This document shows positions 1-8,498 of a DNA stretch of 64,000 nucleotides, one piece after another (the first letter of the stretch is position 1; every line of letters starts with the position of its first letter). The notes under the pieces are model-generated. The model did not search any database. It was given only the letters and a program-made list of their open reading frames with translations, and had not been told where the DNA came from. Source of the stretch: Marinobacterium jannaschii DSM 6295 (GTDB lineage: Bacteria > Pseudomonadota > Gammaproteobacteria > Pseudomonadales > Balneatricaceae); the NCBI RefSeq assembly GCF_000620085.1, contig NZ_JHVJ01000004.1, positions 139,387-203,386 on the forward strand, in the 5' to 3' direction. A program made the position numbers and the translations under genes.

Positions 1-255
1 GATCACGAAGATCACGAAGATCACGAAGATCACGAAGATCACGAAAGCGCAGAGCACAAACATGATGAAGGTGGTCATTCCGATATCAGCGTCAGCTACC
101 AGTTCCGCTGTGTGGCGGTGGATAAACTGGATCAGATAGAGGTGGGATTATTTAAGGCATTCCCGGCATTTGAGGAACTAAAAGTCCAGCTGATCGCTCC
201 AACCGGGCAGAAGCTGCTGCGCCTGACGGCTGACAGCAATAAAATCAGTTGGTAA
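1..255 (+). CDS. DUF2796 / ZrgA-like His-rich zinc-binding protein, C-terminal part
   Basis: Only the last 84 residues are in the window; the 5' part lies upstream. The visible part opens with five back-to-back Asp-His-Glu triplets (a 9-bp DNA tandem repeat starting at base 1, so the true copy number is unknown), then more His/Asp/Glu, then a compact beta-rich tail ending Ile-Ser-Trp. This layout is typical of the DUF2796 family, whose Vibrio cholerae member ZrgA is a periplasmic component of a zinc-uptake system. The next genes (ABC ATPase, FtsX-type permease, DUF3299 protein) match the usual company of this family. Role in zinc binding is inferred from the family and the metal-binding repeat; no Zur site can be seen because the promoter is outside. 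Confidence 0.8.
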   Translation, partial: DHEDHEDHEDHEDHESAEHKHDEGGHSDISVSYQFRCVAVDKLDQIEVGLFKAFPAFEELKVQLIAPTGQKLLRLTADSNKISW

Positions 256-275
256 AGGCAAGTGGAGATGGGGTA

Positions 276-980
276 GTGGGCAGCGCAATCGAGCTGGATG
301 CTCTGAAATTTGGCTGGAAACCGGGTCAACTGGTGCTGGACCTACAGCCAGTGAAGATTGACCGGGGTGAACAGGTCTTTCTGAAAGGGCCGTCGGGTTG
401 TGGCAAGAGCACCTTACTGAACCTGATCGGGGCGGTTATCCGGCCCGGTCAGGGCAGTATCCAGCTGTTAGGACAGGATCTGCAGCAGCTCAGCGGTTCT
501 GCCCGGGATCGCTTCAGGGCCGATCATATTGGCTTTATCTTCCAGATGTTCAACCTGCTGCCCTTCCTCTCCATGCAGGAAAATATTCTGCTACCTTGCC
601 GTTTCTCTGCCCTGCGCCGGCAGCGGGCGGAGCAACGCTTCGGCTCGCTGGAACAGGCTGTAGGTCATTACCTGGATGATCTCGGACTGAATGATCGGGC
701 ACTGTTGCAGCGTCCGGTAACCGAACTCTCCATGGGACAGCAGCAACGGGTAGCGGTAGCCCGCGCCCTGATCGGTGCGCCGGAGATCCTGATCGCGGAT
801 GAACCGACCTCGGCGCTGGACAGCGATAGCCGTGACAGTTTCCTGCGTTTACTTAACAGCGAATGTCAGCAACAGGGAACCGCCTTGCTCTTTGTCAGCC
901 ATGATTCGGCACTGCAGGAACACTTTCACCGCACGATCGAACTCAATGCGATCAACCGTGTGATGCAGGGGGCGCTATGA
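276..980 (+). CDS. ABC transporter ATP-binding protein (LolD/MacB-like), putative zinc system
   Basis: An ABC ATPase of about 234 residues with all expected motifs: Walker A GPSGCGKST, the signature LSMGQQQRVAVARAL, Walker B ILIADEPTSALD and the switch His in FVSHD. It belongs to the LolD/MacB/FtsE type that works with FtsX-fold permeases. I place the start at GTG 276 because GGAG at 264-267 sits at a good distance. An in-frame TTG at 249, overlapping the stop of the preceding gene, would give a 243-residue form. Its stop overlaps the permease ATG (ATGA at 977-980), which implies translational coupling. It should energise the permease in the cytoplasm; the zinc link comes from the DUF2796 neighbour. 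Confidence 0.88.
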   Translation: MGSAIELDALKFGWKPGQLVLDLQPVKIDRGEQVFLKGPSGCGKSTLLNLIGAVIRPGQGSIQLLGQDLQQLSGSARDRFRADHIGFIFQMFNLLPFLSMQENILLPCRFSALRRQRAEQRFGSLEQAVGHYLDDLGLNDRALLQRPVTELSMGQQQRVAVARALIGAPEILIADEPTSALDSDSRDSFLRLLNSECQQQGTALLFVSHDSALQEHFHRTIELNAINRVMQGAL

Positions 981-2236
981 TTCTGCTTAACCTTGCCTGG
1001 CATAGCCTGCTTAACCGTAAGACCAGCGTGTTGCTGACCCTGCTGTCGATCAGCGTCAGCGTAATGTTGCTGCTGGGGGTGGAAAAGGTACGTACCGAAG
1101 CGCGCAGCAGCTTTGCCAACACGGTGTCGGGTGCCGATCTGATCGTGGGGGCCCGCAGCGGACCGGTTCAGCTGTTGCTGTATTCGGTTTTTCGTATCGG
1201 TGATGCGACCAGCAATATCTCCTGGGAGAGCTATCAGAAGATCAGCGCCCATTCCAAGGTGGCCTGGAGTATCCCTATATCCCTGGGAGACTCCCATCGC
1301 GGTTTCCGCGTGATGGGTACCTCAAGAGCTTACTTTGAGCACTTTCGCTACGGCCAGCGTCAGCTGCTGGAATTTCAACAGGGGCAGGCATTTGACGGTC
1401 TCTATGATGCGGTTGTCGGTGCTGAAGTAGCGAAGAAACTGGGCTATACGGTGGGCGATAAGATCGTCGTCGCCCATGGACTGGGTAACACCAGCTTTGC
1501 CAAACATGATGATAAACCCTTTAGGGTTGTCGGCATCCTGGATCCGACGGGGACGCCGGTAGATCGTACCGTGCATGTTTCGCTCGAAGCGATTGAGGCG
1601 ATTCATGTCGATTGGAAGGTGGGGACCCGGCTGCCGGGACAGACTGTGTCGGCGGAAGAGGCTGCACAGATGGACCTGATGCCGAAGCAGATCACTGCAT
1701 TCATACTGGGCCTGAAGTCACCGATGGCGACCTTCCATCTGCAGCGCTCAATCAATAACTACCGCAAGGAGCCGTTGCTGGCGATCCTGCCCGGTGTGGC
1801 GCTGCAGCAGTTGTGGGACCTGATGAGCGTGGCGGAAAAGGCACTGGTGGCGATCTCTATACTGGTGGTGTTTACCGGCCTGATCGGCATGCTCACCGTG
1901 TTGCTGACCTCGTTGAATGAACGCCGCCGAGAGATGGCCATCCTGCGTTCAGTGGGCGCGCGTCCCGCCCATATACTGGCATTACTGATTCTGGAAACCA
2001 CTGCGTTGACACTGCTTGGCGCAATCCTTGGGGCCTTATTGCTCTATGCCGGACTGGCCGCCTTTAAGCCCTGGCTGAGCAGTGCCTTTGGCCTCTACAT
2101 TACTCTGGGGCCTCCAAGTCCCTATCAATGGCAACTGCTGGGTATGGTGATGATTGCGGGTATAATGGTGGGACTGATACCCGGTTATCGTGCCTACCGT
2201 TATTCGCTGGCCGATGGTCTTTCCGTACGAATCTAG
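977..2236 (+). CDS. FtsX/MacB-type ABC transporter permease
   Basis: A 419-residue inner-membrane protein with the classic FtsX layout: one membrane segment near the N-terminus (about 15-37), a large periplasmic domain of the MacB_PCD type (about 40-285), then three membrane segments (about 290-315, 335-360, 388-408). The conserved NERRREMAILRSVGA motif after the second segment is the ATPase-coupling region of this family. It overlaps the upstream ATPase gene by 4 bases, so the two are made together. Such permeases often work mechanically on periplasmic or lipoprotein partners rather than as classical channels; the partner here is probably the DUF2796 protein. Substrate is inferred from context only. 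Confidence 0.88.
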   Translation: MILLNLAWHSLLNRKTSVLLTLLSISVSVMLLLGVEKVRTEARSSFANTVSGADLIVGARSGPVQLLLYSVFRIGDATSNISWESYQKISAHSKVAWSIPISLGDSHRGFRVMGTSRAYFEHFRYGQRQLLEFQQGQAFDGLYDAVVGAEVAKKLGYTVGDKIVVAHGLGNTSFAKHDDKPFRVVGILDPTGTPVDRTVHVSLEAIEAIHVDWKVGTRLPGQTVSAEEAAQMDLMPKQITAFILGLKSPMATFHLQRSINNYRKEPLLAILPGVALQQLWDLMSVAEKALVAISILVVFTGLIGMLTVLLTSLNERRREMAILRSVGARPAHILALLILETTALTLLGAILGALLLYAGLAAFKPWLSSAFGLYITLGPPSPYQWQLLGMVMIAGIMVGLIPGYRAYRYSLADGLSVRI

Positions 2237-2248
2237 GAAGCCAAATCC

Positions 2249-2785
2249 ATGTTCAAGCCGATCTGTCTGGCGCTTGCGCTGATGTTCCTTGCCGTTCCGC
2301 CGTTGCAGGCGGAGCAGATTAACGGTGAGGAGGTAACTACTGTGGAGTGGGAGGCGCTGATGCCGGCCGACTTCACAATGGATCATATCTTTGATAGCCA
2401 GGAGGACCTGGCTATGCTGGATGATTTCGATCCCAAGGCGGAAGCTAAGCTGAAGGAGATGATGAATCTGCTGCAGTCGGCACCGGTTGTGGCGGCGATG
2501 GATGGCAAGATGATCAGGATTCCGGGCTTTGTGGTACCACTGGAGGGAGATGGTCAGCGCGTCACGACCTTCTTTCTGGTGCCATATTTCGGTGCCTGTA
2601 TCCATACCCCGCCGCCGCCCTCCAACCAGATTATCCATGTCAGCTATGAGCCGGGCACCAAAGTGGAAAACCTGTTCGATGCGGTCTGGATTACCGGAAA
2701 GTTGCGCACTGAAGACTTCAGCCATGAGATGGGGGCGGCGGGTTATGTTATGGAAGCCTACCAGATCGAACCCTATGCGCTGTAA
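2249..2785 (+). CDS. DUF3299 family secreted protein
   Basis: A 178-residue protein with a clear Sec signal peptide (Lys, a Leu/Ala/Met-rich core, then Leu-Gln-Ala near residue 21). The mature part carries the DUF3299 core: a GKMIRIPGFVVPLE segment and ACIHTPPPPSNQ, where a Cys-x-His and a Pro run are the family hallmark. It starts 12 bases after the permease stop and ends the operon. DUF3299 proteins are regularly encoded with DUF2796 and LolCDE-like ABC genes. The conserved Cys and His suggest periplasmic metal handling, but this is inference and the biochemical role is not established. Confidence 0.82.
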   Translation: MFKPICLALALMFLAVPPLQAEQINGEEVTTVEWEALMPADFTMDHIFDSQEDLAMLDDFDPKAEAKLKEMMNLLQSAPVVAAMDGKMIRIPGFVVPLEGDGQRVTTFFLVPYFGACIHTPPPPSNQIIHVSYEPGTKVENLFDAVWITGKLRTEDFSHEMGAAGYVMEAYQIEPYAL

Positions 2786-2962
2786 CCCGGAGACTCTTGG
2801 TCCGGCGGTTACAGAACCCATGGGTTCAGTCAGCGCAAATATTTTTGAATAATTTTATAAGAATTTGATTGTCGGGCCGAAAGATCAGGGGCTTTGTCTA
2901 TACTGGAGGGGAGTAGCTGTAGTTCTCATGACTCTCTAAAATTCCGTCAGTGGAGGCGAAGT

Positions 2963-3244
2963 ATGAAACGCTTAGTACCTCTGATTCCTCTGGTTGCGGC
3001 AGCCCTTATCAGTGGCTGTGCCAGCACCGGTACCGCCGAAATGGATTCATTGCGGGGTATGGCTCAGGAAGCGATGGAACGTGCAGACGCAGCATCAGCA
3101 GCCGCTGGTCAGGCGTCCAGTCAGGCTGCACAGGCATCTCGCGATGCAGCAGCGGCAATGGAAGCAGCCAGGGATGCACAGGCCTGTTGTCAGGCTAACA
3201 CTCAGCGAATCAACCGGGCGTTTAAGGACGCCATGAGTAAATAA
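2963..3244 (+). CDS. Lpp/OprI-like alanine-zipper outer-membrane lipoprotein
   Basis: A 93-residue lipoprotein. Residues 1-18 form a signal peptide ending in the lipobox Leu-Ile-Ser-Gly-Cys. The mature part is Ala-rich (runs of Ala, Gln, Ser, Met), typical of the alanine-zipper helix of OprI/Lpp, and it ends in Met-Ser-Lys. A C-terminal Lys is the residue that L,D-transpeptidases join to peptidoglycan in Lpp. ATG 2963 is chosen over an upstream in-frame start because GGAGGCG lies just before it and because it begins the signal peptide. A TATACT box at 2899-2904 could be the -10. The convergent neighbour is an L,D-transpeptidase, which fits a substrate and enzyme pair. Confidence 0.85.
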   Translation: MKRLVPLIPLVAAALISGCASTGTAEMDSLRGMAQEAMERADAASAAAGQASSQAAQASRDAAAAMEAARDAQACCQANTQRINRAFKDAMSK

Positions 3245-3293
3245 GCCAGGAGTTAACGCTTCTCCCTGCAGCATCGGAAAGCAGTCGATAGCT

Positions 3294-4217
3294 TCAGGGA
3301 GATGTCATATCCAGCCGCTCGCCTATCACCATCGGAATACCGTTCGCCCCCCGCACCGCCCGTGCCACTGCATTCAGATCCAGCTGAGTATTATCCCCGA
3401 TACCGGCAGCACGGATTGTCTTCATCAGCGCCTCGTAATCCAGGCTTTTGGCATTGGCTCCGGCATAGGCCGGAGAATGTACTTCCAGCAGCAACTCATC
3501 GCCGCGCCAGCCAACTTTATAGGCGCTGTTGATAATACGTACCTGGGTTCCCTTCCTGACCGCATTAAACAGGCGTTCTATATGTTCCGGATAGAGGCGG
3601 ATACAGCCATGGCTGACGCGCATACCAACGCCGGCGGGCTTGTTGGTGCCATGCAGAAGATAGCGCGGTAGCGCCAGCCTGAGGGCATAGTCTCCCAGCG
3701 GGTTTTCCGGGCCGGGGGGAATAAACTCAGGCAGCGGTTTACCCCTCAGCTCGGCTTCCTGGCGAATCGAGCGGGGCGGGTACCAGCGCGGGCCTTTGGT
3801 TTTCTGAGTGATTCGGGTTACGGTTTCCGGCGTCGGCCAGCTCTCCCTGCCGATTCCGACCGGATAGACTTCGACCACCCCCGGGCGGTTAAACGGATAG
3901 TAATAAAGACGCATCTCTGCCAGATTCAATACGATACCTTTGCGTGGTGCGGCCGGCAGAATCAGGCGGGTGGTGAGTATCACCCGGGAGCCTTCTCCCG
4001 GTAGCCACAGATCCAGGTGCGGGTTGGCCATCTGGATATGGTTAGCGCCCAGGCTGTGACGCCTGGCGATATCCAGCAGCGTATCTTCACTGCGCGATTT
4101 GACCCAGCTTAGCTTCCCTACCACTGAGTCCCCTTCAGGGATGGCATAGGTTGCTGCAGACAGCGGCCCGGATATCAGGCAAAGCAGGCAACCTGCGGTG
4201 GTTATCAGGCGTTTCAT
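3294..4217 (-). CDS. L,D-transpeptidase (YkuD) with LysM domain
   Basis: A 307-residue periplasmic protein: signal peptide (1-21, Leu-Ser-Ala cleavage), a LysM-like peptidoglycan-binding segment (about 40-88) and a YkuD catalytic domain (about 92-235). The active site is intact: His189 in LLHGT and SHGCIRLY with the nucleophile Cys205. The size and order match the ErfK/YbiS/YcfS/YnhG group, which anchors the Lpp lipoprotein to peptidoglycan or makes 3-3 crosslinks. It converges with the alanine-zipper lipoprotein, whose terminal Lys is a plausible substrate. Gene pairs of this kind occur next to oprI in pseudomonads. Specificity is inferred, not shown. Confidence 0.92.
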   Translation of the reverse strand: MKRLITTAGCLLCLISGPLSAATYAIPEGDSVVGKLSWVKSRSEDTLLDIARRHSLGANHIQMANPHLDLWLPGEGSRVILTTRLILPAAPRKGIVLNLAEMRLYYYPFNRPGVVEVYPVGIGRESWPTPETVTRITQKTKGPRWYPPRSIRQEAELRGKPLPEFIPPGPENPLGDYALRLALPRYLLHGTNKPAGVGMRVSHGCIRLYPEHIERLFNAVRKGTQVRIINSAYKVGWRGDELLLEVHSPAYAGANAKSLDYEALMKTIRAAGIGDNTQLDLNAVARAVRGANGIPMVIGERLDMTSP

Positions 4218-4391
4218 CTTGGATCGCAGGTTATTGAGTCTTTATTCAGCATAGGTGATGCGCGCCGCCTGATAAATGTTTATCCTGCCGCGTTGGTCAG
4301 ACCAGCAGCAATTTAATCGCGCCGACGGCATCGTAGTGGCACGGCGCGCGGGTTAAGATGACGGGTTTGCACCGCAACAAGGGAGCTCGGG

Positions 4392-5327
4392 GTGGAACAG
4401 ATCATTGATGTCATTCTGGATTCAGGGCGTTCTGCAGTGGATATGGCGCTCTATATCCTGCTTCCGGTCATGGTGGTGATGCTGGCCGTGATGAAACTGC
4501 TGGATGCTTACGGTGTACTGGCCCGTATCGCGAATCTGCTGGCACCGCTCCTGCGTATCTTTGGCGTACCGGGGCTGGGCATATTCGCGATGGTGAAGCT
4601 GCTGTTTGTCAGCTTTGCCGCCCCGGTGGCAACTCTGACCCTGATGGATCAGAACGGCACCGCACGCCGCTATATCGCCTCGACGCTGGCGATGGTGCTG
4701 ACCATGTCCCAGGCCAATGTGGTTTTCCCCATGGTCGCAGTGGGGCTGAACCTGCCGGTGATCATGGCGACCTCAGTGGTAGGGGGGCTGTTTGCTGCTG
4801 CACTGACCTATTACCTGTTGGGACGGGTACTGGCACAGGACCAGCCTGAGCCGACGGCCGAGGTGCCGGTAGTGGTAACCGCGAAGAAAAGCCCTATCCA
4901 GATCATGTCTGACGGCGGTCAGGAGGGGGTTAAGATCGTTATCGGCATGATCCCGATGCTGATCCTGGCGATCTGTTTCGTCAATGCGCTCAAGGTCAGT
5001 GGAGCGATCGGCCTGATCAGCGCGCTGCTGACCCCTCTGTTGGGCCTGATCGGCCTGCCGGAAGCCAGTGTGTTGCCACTGGTTACTAAGTTTATCGCCG
5101 GTGGCACCGCGTTTATGGGCGTCACCATGGAGCTGCTGAACCAGGGGCAGCTGACGGTACAGGAGCTGAACCGGATGGCGGGCTTTGCCACCAACCCGCT
5201 GGATATTGTGGGGGTGGCTGTACTGGCTGCCGCCGGAGCGCGGGTCAAATCGGTGGTGAGGATTGCCGTCATCGGGGCCTGCGCCGGTATGCTGCTACGG
5301 GGTATTCTGCACCTGCTGATCTTCTGA
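4392..5327 (+). CDS. nucleoside-recognition (Gate) domain membrane protein
   Basis: A 311-residue integral membrane protein starting at GTG 4392 after a GGAG-like site. It has two Gate-domain halves: an N-terminal block around LLRIFGVPGLGIFAMVKLLFVSF and a C-terminal block around ITPLLGLIGLP-type helices ending in a motif with GFATNPLDIVGVAV. These are features of the SpmA/SpmB and YjiG/YjiH-like 'nucleoside recognition' superfamily. The substrate is unknown; members have been linked to nucleoside or other solute transport. It is divergent from the L,D-transpeptidase and stands alone, so context gives no role. Confidence 0.75.
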   Translation: MEQIIDVILDSGRSAVDMALYILLPVMVVMLAVMKLLDAYGVLARIANLLAPLLRIFGVPGLGIFAMVKLLFVSFAAPVATLTLMDQNGTARRYIASTLAMVLTMSQANVVFPMVAVGLNLPVIMATSVVGGLFAAALTYYLLGRVLAQDQPEPTAEVPVVVTAKKSPIQIMSDGGQEGVKIVIGMIPMLILAICFVNALKVSGAIGLISALLTPLLGLIGLPEASVLPLVTKFIAGGTAFMGVTMELLNQGQLTVQELNRMAGFATNPLDIVGVAVLAAAGARVKSVVRIAVIGACAGMLLRGILHLLIF

Positions 5328-5355
5328 GCAGGTGCTGCCCGGCGTCACAGGCACA

Positions 5356-5559
5356 TCAGATGCGGTTCAGCACCAGCTGCGGGCCGCTTTTCCCACCCTG
5401 AATTACATGCTTGCTGAAAACGCCATAGATATGGCCGCAGCTGTCACAGTGTGCGACCTGAAACCAGGCTTTATTATCCCGGGCCTGCTCATGGCTGTCC
5501 TTGGATACGATGTGATGGATACCTTCGATCTTGCACTCAGGGCATTTAGGTTCAGCCAT
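5356..5559 (-). CDS. small zinc-ribbon protein, function unknown
   Basis: A 67-residue protein with two cysteine pairs, CPEC near the N-terminus and CDSCGHIYG near residue 42, forming a probable zinc ribbon. ATG at 5559 is preferred because AAGGAG lies 5 bases upstream; a GTG two codons earlier overlaps this site. Small stand-alone zinc ribbons of this length are common in gammaproteobacteria and may bind nucleic acid or protein, but nothing here indicates which. It converges on the Gate-domain gene with a short gap. Confidence 0.65.
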   Translation of the reverse strand: MAEPKCPECKIEGIHHIVSKDSHEQARDNKAWFQVAHCDSCGHIYGVFSKHVIQGGKSGPQLVLNRI

Positions 5560-5717
5560 GTTCACTCCTTAAAAATCAGTCTGTTGCTTGGAGCCTGCCG
5601 GATGATGAAAGGTTCCCGCGCAGATAATTTATTTTTCCTCTACTGAGGCCATAGGCGTTCAGCGGCGTTTGTGATTAAAATCGGACTCTTTTGGTTACCT
5701 GCGCAAAGAGCATTGAT

Positions 5718-6866
5718 ATGAAGTATCCGGATACCAAGCTGCCTAAAGTCGGCACGACCATCTTTACCCTGATGTCGAAACTGGCCGCAGAGAAGGGCGC
5801 CATCAACTTGTCACAGGGGTTTCCGGACTTCGATGGCCCTGAAGCCCTGCGCGAGCGTGTGGGGCACTATATTGCCCGGGGAGCCAACCAGTACTCGCCT
5901 ATGACCGGGGCACCGGGCCTGCGCCAGGCAATTGCCGATAAGGTGAAGTATCACTATGGCGCCGAGATCTGTCCGGAACAGGAAGTAACCGTCACCTCGG
6001 GAGCCAGTGAAGCGATCTTCGCGGCGATCACGGCAGTGGTCAGCGCCGGTGATGAGGTGATTGTGTTTGACCCGGCGTATGACTGCTACGAACCGGCCAT
6101 CGAACTCAGTGGTGGCCGGGCGGTCCATCTGCAGTTGCAACCGCCGGCATTTTCCATCGACTGGCAGCAGCTGACGGCCGCGATCAGCGACCGCACCCGG
6201 ATGATTATCCTCAACAGCCCGCACAACCCGACCGGCGCGGTGCTTAGTGCGGAGGATCTCGACCGCCTGGCCGCCTTGCTGGCCGATAGCGATATCCTGC
6301 TGCTGGGGGATGAAGTGTATGAACATATTGTGTTTGATGGCGCGCCGCATCAGAGCCTGCTGCGCCACCCGCAATTGCGCGGCCGCAGCTTTGTGGTGTC
6401 TTCCTTTGGAAAGACCTATCACACCACCGGCTGGAAGGTCGGTTACTGCTGTGCACCGCCGCAACTCAGTGCCGAGCTGCGCAAGGTACACCAGTATCTG
6501 ACCTTCTGTACCACGACCCCGATGCAGCTGGCGCTGGCCGACTATATGGCACAGGATCCGGAATACGGTGATCACCTGCCCGGTTTTTACCAGCAGAAGC
6601 GGGATCTGTTCTGCCAGTTAATGGCCCACAGTCGTTTCCGCTTCACCCCGGCGACCGGGACTTACTTTCAGCTGATGGATTACAGCGCTATCAGCGACCT
6701 GCCGGATACCGAATTCTGCCAGTGGCTGGTGGATAGTGCTGGTGTTGCAGCGATTCCCGTCTCGGTATTCTGTGAAACCCCGCCGCAAAGCCGGCTGGTA
6801 CGTTTCTGCTTTGCCAAAGATGATGCCACCCTTCGGGCGGCGGCGGAGAAACTATGTCAACTGTAA
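5718..6866 (+). CDS. methionine/glutamine aminotransferase (YbdL/MtnE-like)
   Basis: A 382-residue fold-type I PLP aminotransferase. Motifs include INLSQGFPDFDGP at the N-terminus, NSPHNPTGA, DEVYEHIVFD and SSFGKTYHTTGWK with the PLP lysine at residue 232. The pattern is that of YbdL, which prefers methionine and also uses glutamine and aromatic residues. In methionine salvage such an enzyme converts 4-methylthio-2-oxobutanoate to methionine (the MtnE step), with an amide donor regenerated by omega-amidase. The omega-amidase gene overlaps its 3' end by 13 bases, which supports that coupling. ATG 5718 is chosen for the family-typical N-terminus. Confidence 0.88.
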   Translation: MKYPDTKLPKVGTTIFTLMSKLAAEKGAINLSQGFPDFDGPEALRERVGHYIARGANQYSPMTGAPGLRQAIADKVKYHYGAEICPEQEVTVTSGASEAIFAAITAVVSAGDEVIVFDPAYDCYEPAIELSGGRAVHLQLQPPAFSIDWQQLTAAISDRTRMIILNSPHNPTGAVLSAEDLDRLAALLADSDILLLGDEVYEHIVFDGAPHQSLLRHPQLRGRSFVVSSFGKTYHTTGWKVGYCCAPPQLSAELRKVHQYLTFCTTTPMQLALADYMAQDPEYGDHLPGFYQQKRDLFCQLMAHSRFRFTPATGTYFQLMDYSAISDLPDTEFCQWLVDSAGVAAIPVSVFCETPPQSRLVRFCFAKDDATLRAAAEKLCQL

Positions 6867-7645
6867 AACGGCAACTCAGGGTCAGCCTGGTACAGGCGCC
6901 TTTACACTGGCATCAGCCGCAACCGAACCGTGAGATGTTTACAGAGCGTATGGCGGCGTTACAGGGCTGTACAGATCTGATTGTACTGCCGGAGATGTTT
7001 ACTACGGGTTTTACGATGACGCCGGAGAGGGTGGCGGAGCCGGAGCAGGGGCCGACCGAACACTGGTTGCAGCAGCAGGCTGCCGAACTGCAGGCCGCGA
7101 TCTGTGGCAGTGTCGCTATCCAGACGGCCTCGGGATACGTCAACCGTATGCTATTCGTCAGCCCGGACGGCGAAGTCCAGTCCTATGACAAACGGCACCT
7201 GTTCCGGATGGGCGGTGAACATAACCACTATCTGCCAGGGGCCGAACGCAAGGTCTTCAGTTACCTTGGCTGGCGCATTCTGCCGCTGATCTGTTATGAC
7301 CTGCGCTTTCCGGTCTTCAGCCGCAATCGGGATGATTATGACCTGTTGCTCTGTGTGGCTAACTGGCCGGCACCCAGGCGTCAGCCCTGGCGTATTCTGG
7401 CGCAGGCCCGGGCCATCGAGAATCTCAGCTACGTGGCGGCCGTGAATCGCTGTGGCAGCGATGATAATGGACTGAACTACAGCGGTGATTCGCTGCTGAT
7501 CGACTTCAAAGGTGAAAAATTAATTGATCAGCCGGACAGTGAGGCTTTCGTTTTAACTCAAAGCCTTGATATGCCAGCGTTACAGCAGTTTCGTCAGCGT
7601 TTTCCCGCCCAGTTAGACGGAGATCTATTTACACTAGAACTTTGA
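6854..7645 (+). CDS. omega-amidase, nitrilase superfamily (YafV-like)
   Basis: A 263-residue carbon-nitrogen hydrolase with the full Glu-Lys-Cys triad: Glu47 (VLPEMF), Lys113 (YDKRHLF) and Cys147 (ICYDLRFP). The family hydrolyses alpha-ketoglutaramate and alpha-ketosuccinamate, the products of glutamine or asparagine transamination. Its start lies inside the aminotransferase gene, so the two are translationally coupled. Together they form the glutamine transaminase/omega-amidase route that drives re-amination of the methionine keto acid. The rest of methionine salvage (mtnBCD, mtnA, mtnK) is 10-17 kb downstream. Confidence 0.88.
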   Translation: MSTVKRQLRVSLVQAPLHWHQPQPNREMFTERMAALQGCTDLIVLPEMFTTGFTMTPERVAEPEQGPTEHWLQQQAAELQAAICGSVAIQTASGYVNRMLFVSPDGEVQSYDKRHLFRMGGEHNHYLPGAERKVFSYLGWRILPLICYDLRFPVFSRNRDDYDLLLCVANWPAPRRQPWRILAQARAIENLSYVAAVNRCGSDDNGLNYSGDSLLIDFKGEKLIDQPDSEAFVLTQSLDMPALQQFRQRFPAQLDGDLFTLEL

Positions 7646-7698
7646 CTAGTAAAGAAATGCGGTCAATCCTGTAAAGGAGAAACAACACCGGAGGCGCT

Positions 7699-8328
7699 AT
7701 GAAACTCCTGGTTATAGGTGCCAGCCGAGGAATAGGTCTGGGAGTGGTAGAAAAGGCGCTGGATAAGGGACACCGCGTAACTGCATGTTCGAGACACCTC
7801 TACGGAAGTGATGTCGACCATAACCATCTGCAATGCTGTCGGGCTGACGTACTTGATTCGTTTGCCCTGCAGAGGGTATTGCCCGGCCACGATGCGGTGG
7901 TGCTTTGCATCGGCAAAGAACCCAGCTTTAACGAAGTGAATCTGTTCTCTGAAGGAACCCGCAATCTGGTCGAAGGGATGCAGCAGTTTGGTATTACCCG
8001 ACTGGTGGTCGTGACAGGGATCGGAGTGGGTGACACCAAGGGGCATTGTGGTTTCTTTACAGATCACCTGATCAATCCGATTCTGATGCGTACCGTCAAT
8101 CAGGATAAGGAGCGTCAGGAAGCCTACGTCCGTCACAGCAGCCTTGACTGGACTATCGTTCGCCCGGCACAACTCACCTACGGTCCGGAAACCGGCCAGT
8201 ATAAAGTGATTACAGAGTTAGACGGTATCACCGCTGACTGTGTATCCCGCGCCGATGTGGCGCACTTTATTACCCATCAGCTGGACTCTGAGGCCTACCT
8301 CTACGGCACACCGATGCTGACCTACTAA
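7699..8328 (+). CDS. NAD(P)-binding oxidoreductase, NmrA/atypical SDR type
   Basis: A 209-residue Rossmann-fold protein. The N-terminus LLVIGASRGIGLGVV carries the GxxGxxG dinucleotide-binding motif, and the middle has VVVTGIGVGD and TIVRPAQLTYG, as in NAD(P)H-binding atypical SDRs (NmrA/YwnB-like). No Tyr-x-x-x-Lys catalytic pair of classical SDRs is evident. Substrate unknown. A GGAGGCGCT site lies directly before the ATG. It stands alone, followed by a noncoding stretch. Confidence 0.75.
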   Translation: MKLLVIGASRGIGLGVVEKALDKGHRVTACSRHLYGSDVDHNHLQCCRADVLDSFALQRVLPGHDAVVLCIGKEPSFNEVNLFSEGTRNLVEGMQQFGITRLVVVTGIGVGDTKGHCGFFTDHLINPILMRTVNQDKERQEAYVRHSSLDWTIVRPAQLTYGPETGQYKVITELDGITADCVSRADVAHFITHQLDSEAYLYGTPMLTY

Positions 8329-8498
8329 TGTAAGAGGGTTGCTTCATTGACGCCGGAATTTCAGGGATGAAGTTCCGGCCGCGGCGGTTACCCCCGGCAT
8401 TGTGTGCCAGCTGAATCCCAGAGGCCTGTGAAAATTGTTTATTGAAAATAATTCAAGAATTTTAGTGGCACTTTAGCTGTTGTTTCCCAGATAAACGC

